From JAWLEV01 sp046538105 (lineage in GTDB: Bacteria; Chloroflexota; Anaerolineae; UBA1429), in the NCBI GenBank assembly GCA_046538105.1, contig JBKHJO010000077.1, positions 1 to 8,953 on the forward strand: 8,953 bases of DNA, read 5' to 3'. Under the pieces are notes generated by a model. It did no database searches and had not been told where the DNA came from. It saw only the letters and a list, made by a program, of their open reading frames with translations. Below are positions 1-6,900 of this stretch, in pieces (within the stretch, counting starts at the first letter, position 1; the number at the start of each line of letters is the position of its first letter). Position numbers and translations under genes: made by a program.

Positions 1-1
1 T

Positions 2-1495
2 ATGGCACAGACGAGGGATTATCTGGCATTCGATCTGGGAGCCGAGAGCGGCCGCGCCGTCGTGGGGCAGTATGATGGAGAGCAGTTGAGCCTCTCTGTG
101 ATCCATCGCTTCTCCAACGGTCCCACCAAGGTCTTTGAGAACCTCTATTGGGATGTCCTCTACCTGTTCAGGGAGATCAAGAACGGTCTGGGGCGCTATG
201 GGGAGAAGGTCGACGGCTCGCTAGCGAGCGTGGGCCTCGACACCTGGGGCGTGGATTTCTGCCTACTGGATCATCGGGACGAGCTGCTGGCCAACCCCCA
301 TCACTATCGAGATCCCCGCACCGAGGGCATGCTCCAGAAGGCATTTGAGATGGTACCCCGCGAGGAGATATTCGCACATACGGGCGTCCAGTTCATGGAG
401 ATCAACAGCCTGTACCAACTGCTGGCCATGAAAAGGGTCAACAGTCCTGCCCTGGAAAACGCCCAGACGCTACTCATGATGCCCGATCTCTTTAGCTATT
501 GGCTCACCGGCGTCAAAGTCTGCGAGTTCACGGACGCCACCACGACCCAGTTCTACAATCCCCGAGGCAGGGACTGGGCCTATGAATTGCTGGAAGCCTT
601 TGACCTTCCCACCCAGATGCTACCAGAGGTGGTCGATCCGGGCACCGTGTTGGGCGCCCTCGATCCCGGCATCGCCAAGGATGTGGGGCTGGAGGACGTC
701 TCTGTCATCGCCCCCGCCTGCCACGACACCGGGTCGGCCGTGGTCACCGTGCCGACCCGGGAGGAGGATTACGCCTATATCAGTTCCGGCACCTGGTCGC
801 TAATGGGCGTGGAGACCCCCGAGCCCGTCATCAACGAGGAGAGCCTGCGCTTCAACTTTACCAACGAGGGAGGCGTGGGCGGTACCTTTCGGCTGCTCAA
901 GAACATCATGGGGCTCTGGCTCGTACAGGAATGCCGCCGCACCTGGGCAGTAGAAGGGGAGGAATACTCTTACGACGAACTCACCGAGATGGCCGCGGAG
1001 GCGCCCGCCTTTGGCCCCCTGGTGGAGCCCGACAGCCACGACTTTTTGCGGCCGGGTGACATGCCCGAGAGGATACGCGCCTTTTGCGACCGCACGGGAC
1101 AGGACATCCCCCAGAGTAGAGGTGAGGTCATACGCTGCGCTTTGGAGAGCCTGGCCCTCAAATATCGGTGGTGCCTGGCGCGGCTGGAGCGTCTGCTGGA
1201 CAGACACCTGAGAACCATACACGTGGTGGGTGGGGGATCGCAGAACCATCTCCTCTGCCAACTAACCGCCGATGCCACAGGGCGACCCGTGGTAAGCGGC
1301 CCCGTCGAGGCCACGGCCATCGGGAACGTGCTGATGCAAGCCCTGGCCCAGGGGCATATCGGCTCCCTGTCCCAGGGGCGGGAACTCGTACGACGTTCCT
1401 TCCCCCTCCTGGACTATGAGCCCCGCAAGGAGGCGCGCTGGGAGGAGGCCTATGATCGCTTTCTGCGAATCAGGGAGCAGACCGAGGGCGTATAG
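2..1495 (+). CDS. rhaB: Rhamnulokinase (FGGY-family carbohydrate kinase)
   Basis: Predicted to phosphorylate L-rhamnulose to L-rhamnulose 1-phosphate with ATP, the second step of cytosolic L-rhamnose breakdown. The 497-residue length is normal for the family. The N-terminal FGGY lobe opens with the nucleotide-binding stretch YLAFDLGAESGR (residues 7-18), followed by GLDTWGVDF. The linker motif CHDTGSA carries the probable catalytic base Asp242. The C-terminal lobe has SSGTWSLMG, then NIMGLWLVQECRRTW, which is more typical of rhamnulokinases than of xylulo- or glycerol kinases, and the ATP-site motif VVGGGSQNHL. The ATG at base 2 gives a normal N-terminus, but no upstream sequence is visible to confirm a ribosome binding site. 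The usual partners (rhaA, rhaD, transporter) are not in the window; they could lie upstream. A related deoxysugar kinase (fuculokinase) is the main alternative, which I think less likely. Confidence 0.93.
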   Translation: MAQTRDYLAFDLGAESGRAVVGQYDGEQLSLSVIHRFSNGPTKVFENLYWDVLYLFREIKNGLGRYGEKVDGSLASVGLDTWGVDFCLLDHRDELLANPHHYRDPRTEGMLQKAFEMVPREEIFAHTGVQFMEINSLYQLLAMKRVNSPALENAQTLLMMPDLFSYWLTGVKVCEFTDATTTQFYNPRGRDWAYELLEAFDLPTQMLPEVVDPGTVLGALDPGIAKDVGLEDVSVIAPACHDTGSAVVTVPTREEDYAYISSGTWSLMGVETPEPVINEESLRFNFTNEGGVGGTFRLLKNIMGLWLVQECRRTWAVEGEEYSYDELTEMAAEAPAFGPLVEPDSHDFLRPGDMPERIRAFCDRTGQDIPQSRGEVIRCALESLALKYRWCLARLERLLDRHLRTIHVVGGGSQNHLLCQLTADATGRPVVSGPVEATAIGNVLMQALAQGHIGSLSQGRELVRRSFPLLDYEPRKEARWEEAYDRFLRIREQTEGV

Positions 1496-1689
1496 CCCTT
1501 GGGATCAGTAGCACAATCTCTGGGAAGCAACGATCCTATCCGTGGCGGTCGGATATTCTCTTTTGCACGCGGGGGATCAGCCAAGTCAGCAGGACGATCC
1601 CATTGTCGAAAAGAGCGAACACCAGAACAACCTCCCTTTTCTTGATTCCGGTCCGCTCTACCACATCTCACGCCACTGTCCCCAACATT

Positions 1690-1719
1690 CAAGTGCCTCC
1701 CCTCTTGGCAAGGCACTTG
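1690..1719. repeat. Perfect 9-bp inverted repeat, possible operator
   Basis: CAAGTGCCT (1690-1698) and AGGCACTTG (1711-1719) are exact reverse complements separated by 12 nt. Their centres lie 21 bp apart, about two helical turns, as expected for half-sites of a dimeric regulator. The right arm overlaps the candidate -35 box at 1717-1722. No T-tract follows on either strand, so this is unlikely to be an intrinsic terminator. It could instead act as an RNA hairpin at the end of the rhaB transcript. Which regulator would bind is unknown. Confidence 0.4.
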
Positions 1720-1745
1720 CCCATCAGAGGGCATCTCGCTAAAAT
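1717..1745 (+). promoter_or_regulatory. Candidate sigma-70-type promoter for the secreted peptidase gene
   Basis: TTGCCC (1717-1722) matches 4 of 6 bases of the -35 consensus. A 17-bp spacer leads to TAAAAT (1740-1745), which matches 5 of 6 bases of the -10 consensus. Spacing is optimal and the layout resembles the better promoter upstream of ileS (TTGCTC, 17 bp, TATAAT). Transcription would start near 1752 and give a leader of about 220 nt before the start codon at 1975. Confidence 0.4.
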
Positions 1746-1963
1746 GCGCTGGATTGATCGCTGAAAGAAAATTGGAGATGTCTCTTTATCCCATGAAACG
1801 CGGCCTCGGGCGTGTCCCGATGGCTCATCTTAGCCCCTTGCACACACTTGTCGAGGGCGCCTTCGACGGCTCTGACCAACAGCCGACACGCGGAGCCACA
1901 CCGGGTACGGATACTACCGGCGTGAACGGGAACACTCTGGAATGGGTCCCAGATCTAACCATC

Positions 1964-1968
1964 GGAGG
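1964..1968 (+). promoter_or_regulatory. Ribosome binding site that fixes the start at 1975
   Basis: GGAGG lies 6 nt before the ATG at 1975. The in-frame ATG at 1942 has no such site and would place eleven mostly polar and basic residues before the signal peptide. The ATG at 1975 is therefore preferred. Confidence 0.8.
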
Positions 1969-1974
1969 ATGCCC

Positions 1975-3483
1975 ATGAGAACGCCTGTCGCCACGGTGAT
2001 GGCATTAACCCTCATCTTGAGCGTGATCGTGCCCGTCGCCCGTCCGGCATCGCATCGAGTCGCTCCCACTTATGTAACATCGTCGCGCGAGAACTCTGGC
2101 AGCAGTCACGCTCCACCACAGGATATGGATCCCCAACAACAGGAGCCAATTGGCATACCAAATACAAAAGGCCCCCAAAATATACACTTTGAAAACTTGC
2201 GACGCCTCTCACCAGACGGCAAATATCTCGCTTACGTGACTGCAAAAGACTATGGCATGAGCAACTCGTCTATATGGGTCTCTTTACATGACGCTTCTCA
2301 CGAAATTTGTATCGCAAGGGGAAACACAGATGACTGGGTCACGAATCCCGTCTGGTCACCGAAGGGAAAATCCATAGCATATCTAAAAGTCGTTTTATCA
2401 GATAGGGGAGAAAGGGATGTCAACTATCGATTTGAAATGTGGTCAGTAGATATTGACGGCACCAATCGAAGATTGCTCATCAGAGATTCAAGACTGCATC
2501 CCATCCTGGGGCTTGGCGGCGAGGCAGATATTGAATGGACCGACGACAATAGCATCGCATTCGACGATGCCAGAGGTACTTACAGAACTAGGTATACTTA
2601 TGATGTGGAGAGAGAAACCATCCATTGGGCAGGCAAAGTCGGACCCAGGCCTCTAGATTTGACCCTTTCACAGACCTCAGACGTCCCTTTTTTTCGTCAA
2701 TGCGATGCTTGTTGGGGAAAAGATACGTTAGGTACCTGTAGTGGCCTCACCATCTGTTCTCATGGCTGCTATGTAACTTCTACCGCTATGGTGTTCAAAT
2801 ATTTTGATGTGGATACAGATCCGGGGCAATTGAATCACTGGCTCAGAGATAATGGTGGATATGTAGACGGTTGTCTTCTTTCCGGATGGGCAGCGATAGG
2901 ATATAGTCCAAAGGTTCACTCCTTTGTCCGTATCGACGGAGAAGACTGGGGTCGACTCAATTATGAATTGGATGCCGGTTATCCCGTTATCGTGCGAGTT
3001 AGCAACCTCTATGGTTACCATTTTGTCGTCGCAACATATAGAAATGGGAACACCTACTACTTGAATGATCCTCTGGCAAGCGCTGAAAATGAACGCACCC
3101 TTGCTTATTACGGAAATAGTTTCTCAGGATTACGGATATTCCATGGGGAATTACCTAGTGGAGATGATTGTTTCGATCCCCCCGTTCTGATCGCTCCCAC
3201 CGACGGTAGTACTTTGGCCGAGGGAGAGAGTATCTCGCTCTCCTGGACCGATACCGGCGACGAGTACTATGGAGAGGTCTGGAGCGAATCCACCCAAATC
3301 ACAACTTTTGGCTGGCAAAGCGCCACCGACAAAACCATCGGTCCTCAACAGGCCGGCTATACCTACTCCTGGCGCGTAAAGGCGCGCCAGGAGACGGAAG
3401 AGAGCGCTTGGAGCAGCATATGGACATTCACAATACCGATATCCCTTGAAAACAACGTGTGGCTACCTTTGATCACAAGGTAG
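1975..3483 (+). CDS. Secreted C39-like cysteine peptidase with propeller-like repeats, Fn3-like domain and LPLI C-terminal tail
   Basis: A 502-residue exported protein, probably a cell-surface or extracellular peptidase or peptidase-like protein; its substrate is unknown. Residues 1 to about 25 form a signal peptide (MRTPV, hydrophobic core MALTLILSVIVPVA, then RPA). Residues about 75-230 hold PD40/TolB-like propeller motifs, LSPDGKYLAY (from 78) and VWSPKGKSIAYL (from 126), but only about three blades, too few for a closed propeller. Residues about 239-395 match the papain-like C39 family: VPFFRQ with oxyanion Gln242, SHGCYVTSTAM with catalytic Cys265, GYHFVVA with His349, and YLNDP with Asp365. 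Residues about 403-487 form an Fn3-like beta domain (PVLIAPTDGSTL to WTFTI). The last ten residues are NNVWLPLITR. The middle of the gene is lower in GC than its neighbours (about 38% in 2761-2820). No neighbour suggests a partner. The C39-like fold call is firm; the activity is inferred. Confidence 0.8.
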   Translation: MRTPVATVMALTLILSVIVPVARPASHRVAPTYVTSSRENSGSSHAPPQDMDPQQQEPIGIPNTKGPQNIHFENLRRLSPDGKYLAYVTAKDYGMSNSSIWVSLHDASHEICIARGNTDDWVTNPVWSPKGKSIAYLKVVLSDRGERDVNYRFEMWSVDIDGTNRRLLIRDSRLHPILGLGGEADIEWTDDNSIAFDDARGTYRTRYTYDVERETIHWAGKVGPRPLDLTLSQTSDVPFFRQCDACWGKDTLGTCSGLTICSHGCYVTSTAMVFKYFDVDTDPGQLNHWLRDNGGYVDGCLLSGWAAIGYSPKVHSFVRIDGEDWGRLNYELDAGYPVIVRVSNLYGYHFVVATYRNGNTYYLNDPLASAENERTLAYYGNSFSGLRIFHGELPSGDDCFDPPVLIAPTDGSTLAEGESISLSWTDTGDEYYGEVWSESTQITTFGWQSATDKTIGPQQAGYTYSWRVKARQETEESAWSSIWTFTIPISLENNVWLPLITR

Positions 3484-3507
3484 ACAATATATGTTCACAT
3501 CTGCATC

Positions 3508-3519
3508 ACGCCCGGGCGT
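3508..3519. repeat. 12-bp perfect palindrome upstream of the ileS promoter
   Basis: ACGCCCGGGCGT is self-complementary over its full length. It ends 21 bp before the -35 box of the ileS promoter and begins 25 bp after the stop codon of the preceding gene. It has no loop and no following T-tract, so it is a poor terminator. It could be a protein binding site or a chance GC-rich palindrome. Confidence 0.35.
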
Positions 3520-3540
3520 ATAAAGGGATTTGTGTAGTTT

Positions 3541-3569
3541 TTGCTCCCTGGCCCCAAACGCACTATAAT
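3541..3569 (+). promoter_or_regulatory. Sigma-70-type promoter for the T-box leader and ileS
   Basis: The -10 box TATAAT (3564-3569) is a perfect consensus match. TTGCTC (3541-3546) lies exactly 17 bp upstream and matches the TTG core of the -35 box. Transcription is expected to start near 3576, just before the first helix of the T-box leader, so promoter and leader positions support each other. Confidence 0.75.
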
Positions 3570-3575
3570 GGGAGT

Positions 3576-3899
3576 GTTAAAAGGTGATGATGGAGACGAG
3601 TAGGTCGGTGGAGGCGGTCAGAGAGTCCGGGCCAGGTGGAAGCCGGACACGTGCTCGCCGAGTGAAAATCCCTCCTGAACCGGCAACCAAAAGGGAACGA
3701 TCCCGAGTAGAGTTGTCCGTGTTTGTCCCCCGTTAGCGGGACGCACCTATCGGGAGTGCGATGGTGACTCCCCGTAGGCGTGAGAGGGCGGCTTTTCTGC
3801 CATGTCAGGCCCATCAAAGGCAGCGGAGGCGCCAAATAGGGTGGTACCACGAGAGTGAGGGTTTCTCTCGTCCCTTGTCGGGGACGAGAGTTTTTCTTT
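3576..3899 (+). ncRNA. T-box riboswitch leader (tRNA-Ile sensing)
   Basis: A cis-acting leader RNA that reads uncharged tRNA-Ile and controls ileS by antitermination. Stem I closes with GGAG (3592-3595) and CUCC (3672-3675). The specifier loop carries GAGUAG on its 5' side and GUGAAAAUC on its 3' side, and the likely specifier triplet AUC (3668-3670) encodes isoleucine. A helix 3606-3610 with 3656-3660 lies above it. Next come the conserved AGAGAG (3620-3625) and the apical GGUGGAAG flanked by CCGG repeats. The T-box itself is AGGGUGGUACCACG (3838-3851). Its UGGU bulge (3842-3845) pairs with ACCA, fitting the A73 discriminator of tRNA-Ile. Antiterminator helices are AGGG (3838-3841) with CCCU (3872-3875), and ACGAGAG (3849-3855) with CUCUCGU (3865-3871). 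The 3690-3830 part can form several alternative hairpins, consistent with the stem II, IIA/B and stem III regions, which I did not resolve. Confidence 0.93.
3865..3899 (+). terminator. Regulated Rho-independent terminator of the T-box leader
   Basis: CTCTCGTCCC (3865-3874) pairs perfectly over 10 bp with GGGACGAGAG (3881-3890) across a 6-nt loop, and is followed by TTTTTCTTT (3891-3899). The left arm is the same sequence that closes the antiterminator with 3838-3855, so the two structures exclude each other. Uncharged tRNA-Ile should stabilise the antiterminator and allow read-through into ileS. Confidence 0.93.
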
Positions 3900-3941
3900 A
3901 TGAGACAAGGGGGCAAGATCGGTTCGCCCCATCGACAGTGT

Positions 3942-3948
3942 AGGAGGG
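3942..3948 (+). promoter_or_regulatory. Ribosome binding site that fixes the ileS start
   Basis: AGGAGGG ends 5 nt before the ATG at 3954. The open frame extends upstream to 3855, but that would place the start inside the T-box antiterminator and have codons run through the terminator hairpin, so it is rejected. Confidence 0.85.
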
Positions 3949-3953
3949 AAGGG

Positions 3954-6900
3954 ATGACCTTTGAGGATGTACCCACGGACGTAGATTTTGTAGCCCAGGA
4001 AAAAGAACTTTTGCGCTTCTGGGATGATACCAACACCTTTGAGAAGATGCGCAAGTTGCACAAAGGGCAGCCGCCCTGGTCCTTTATCGACGGTCCCATC
4101 ACGGCCAACAATCCCATGGGCGTACACCATGGATGGGGGCGCACCTATAAGGATCTCTTTAACCGCTACTGGACCATGCGCGGCCGGGAACTCCGCTATC
4201 AGAACGGCTTTGACTGTCAGGGCCTGTGGGTGGAGGTGGAGGTAGAGAAGGAACTGGGCTTTGAGTCCAAGCGGGATATCGAGGATTATGGCCTGGACCG
4301 TTTCGTTCGCAAGTGCAAGGAACGCGTGCTGCGCTGCGCGGCCCAGCAGACGGAGCAGTCGATCCGCCTGGGATACTGGATGGATTGGAACAACACCGAA
4401 CGGCTGCGCTGGCTGGCAGATGCCCTGGAGGAGGATCCCTCTCGGACCATCACCATCCAAGGCCCGGAGGGCCCAGTCACCGATACGGTGGAGGGCATCG
4501 TCGGACGTCTGGGCATGCCCGAACTGGGGGGGAGTTATTTCACCTTCTCCAACGAGAACAACTATATGATCTGGCGCTTTTTAAAAAAGTGCCACGACAA
4601 CGGCTGGCTCTATCGCGGCGTCGACGTCATGCCCTGGTGTCCGCGTTGCGCCACGGGTATCAGCCAGCACGAGATCGTCACTGACGGCTATGAGGAATTG
4701 ACGCACCCCGCCGTCACCCTGCGTTTCCCCCTGCGGGAACGGGAGAAGGAATCGCTCCTGGCCTGGACTACCACGCCCTGGACCCTGACCAGCAACGTGG
4801 CCGCCGCCGTGGGACCCGACCTCACCTACGTAAAGGTGCGCCAGGACGACCAGATCCTCTATCTCTCCAAGGGGGCCACGAATATCCTGGAGGGCGAATA
4901 CGAGGTGCTCGACGAACTGGAAGGCAGCGAGATGGAAGGCTGGACCTATGACGGTCCCTTTGACGATCTGGACGTGGCCCACCGACCCGGCGGCTATACC
5001 CATCTGAAACAGCTCATCCGCGACGTGGAAGAGACGGTGGCCGAGGCCCACCGCGTCATCCTCTGGGACGAGGTCGGCGAGGAGGAAGGCACGGGCATCG
5101 TGCATATCGCCCCTGGCTGCGGCGCCGAGGACTTTTTATTGGGACAGGAGCATCATCTTCCCCTGATCGCGCCCCTGGACGAGGAGGGCGTATTTGCCTC
5201 CGAGATGGGATGGCTGGGCGGAGAGCACGTCTCCGAGGTGGCCTCCCCCATCTTTGATAACCTGCGGGAAAAGGGGCTGCTGTACCATGTGCAGGATTAT
5301 ACGCACCGCTACCCCATCTGTTGGCGCTGCAAGACGGAACTGGTCTTCCGCCTGGTGGACGAGTGGTTCATCGACATGGACAATCTTCGTCACCGCATGA
5401 TGGAGATCACAAAGCAGATCCGCTGGATCCCCTCCTTTGGACTGGACCGTGAACTGGACTGGCTGCGCAACATGGACGACTGGATGATCAGCAAAAAGCG
5501 CTACTGGGGACTGGCGCTGCCCATCTGGGAGTGTCCGGACTGTGGACACTATGAGGTGATCGGCGACGAGGTAGAACTGGAGGAACGGGCTGTCGAGGGC
5601 TGGGAAGATTTCGAGGATCACTCGCCCCACCGTCCCCACATCGACGCGGTCAAGATCGCCTGTCCCGAATGCGGCGGTGAGATGAGCCGCATCCCTGACG
5701 TGGGGAATCCCTGGCTCGACGCGGGCATTGTCAGTTTCAGCACCCTGCGTTACCGCTCGGATCGCGAGTACTGGGAAAAGTGGTATCCGGCCGATTGGAT
5801 CAGCGAGTCGTTCCCCGGCCAGTTTCGCAACTGGTTTTATAGCATGTTGGCCATGGCCACCGTGTTGGACAACAGCCCGCCCTTTTTAGAGAACTTTAGT
5901 TATGCCCTGTTGCTGGACGAGGACGGGCGTCCCATGCACAAAAGTTGGGGTAACATGATCGAGTTCAATGAGGCAGCGGACGCCATGGGCGTGGATGTCA
6001 TGCGCTGGCTCTACTGCGCCCACAAGCCGGAGAATAACCTGCTTTTCGGTTATCAGCGGGCCGACCAGGTGCGCCGTCAGTTCCTGATCCCCCTGTGGAA
6101 CGTCTACAAGTTCTTTGCCACCTATGCCAGATTGGACGACTGGGCACCCTCCCAGGAGGAGTTCGATCCGAGCAATCCAGAGGGGGACGCGCCCCAGAGC
6201 GACAATCCCCTGGACTGCTGGATCGTGGGACGCATCAATCAGGTAGCGGCGGAATGCACGGAGCAACTGGAGAACTCGGACTCTTATAGCGCGACCATGG
6301 CCATCGAAGCCTTCCTGGACGACCTGAGCAACTGGTACATACGCCGCAGCCGCCGCCGCTTCTGGAAGAGCGAGCGCGACGCGGACAAGGAGACGGCCTA
6401 TGCCACCCTCTATTATGTACTGGTGCGCTTTATGCGACTCTTGGCCCCCTTTACGCCGTTTGTCACCGAAGCGGCCTACCAGAACCTGGTGCGTAACGTA
6501 CAGCCCAAGGCTTATGAGAGTGTGCACCATACGGATTGGCCGGTGGCGGATATGTCGGCCATCGACGAGACCCTGATCGCCGAGACGGACTTTGCCCGCG
6601 ACGTGGCCAGCCTGGGACTGGCAGCCCGCAACAGCGCGGGCATCAAGGTGCGCCAACCCCTGGCCAGGGCACTGGTATATGCCGAGGACGCGCCCCATGA
6701 CCTTTCACGGGAACTGGTGGAGATCGTGGCGGACGAACTCAACGTCAAGTCGCTGGAGCGCGTGGAGGAGGAGAGCGCGTTGGTGAACTATGAACTGGTC
6801 CCCGACGGCAGCCTCTTGGGGCCCAAGTACGGGTCTACCTTTCCCAAGATCCGCGCAGCCCTGGCCAAAACCAACGCGGCCCCACTGGTCAAGCGCCTGA

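Larger units (their letters stand above)
1496..1974. other. Long intergenic stretch and leader between rhaB and the secreted peptidase gene
   Basis: I find no convincing conserved gene here. The stretch holds a small inverted repeat TATCCG/CGGATA (1537-1542 and 1550-1555), a stronger 9-bp inverted repeat (1690-1719), a candidate promoter (1717-1745) and, downstream of it, a leader of about 220 nt. That leader contains two compact hairpins: TCGGG/CCCGA (1806-1810 with 1816-1820) and a 7-bp stem (1850-1856 with 1861-1867, loop GCGC). There is no clear Rho-independent terminator just after rhaB. Weak open frames exist on both strands but lack good start signals. The stretch resembles no riboswitch class I recognise. 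Confidence 0.6.

Noticed and set aside
800..1261. 153-codon minus-strand open frame inside rhaB
   Set aside because: It lies wholly antisense to a strong gene, and its sequence has the look of a GC-rich shadow frame.
1537..1555. TATCCG/CGGATA hairpin as the rhaB terminator
   Set aside because: Only 6 bp and no T-tract after it, so it is too weak to call as an intrinsic terminator.
1450..1734. 94-codon minus-strand open frame overlapping the end of rhaB
   Set aside because: No recognisable protein features or start signal, and part of it is antisense to rhaB.
1942..1974. Upstream ATG extending the secreted peptidase by 11 residues
   Set aside because: No ribosome binding site at that ATG, and the extension would precede a well-formed signal peptide; GGAGG favours 1975.
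3855..3953. Upstream extension of the ileS frame by 33 codons
   Set aside because: It runs through the T-box antiterminator and terminator hairpin, while the ATG at 3954 has a strong AGGAGGG site and a normal IleRS N-terminus.
3563..4460. Two minus-strand open frames across the T-box and start of ileS
   Set aside because: They cross the T-box leader and the ileS N-terminus and show no conserved motifs; explained as shadows.
5886..6698. 270-codon minus-strand open frame inside ileS
   Set aside because: Fully antisense to conserved IleRS sequence with no family motifs; such long shadows are common in GC-rich genes.
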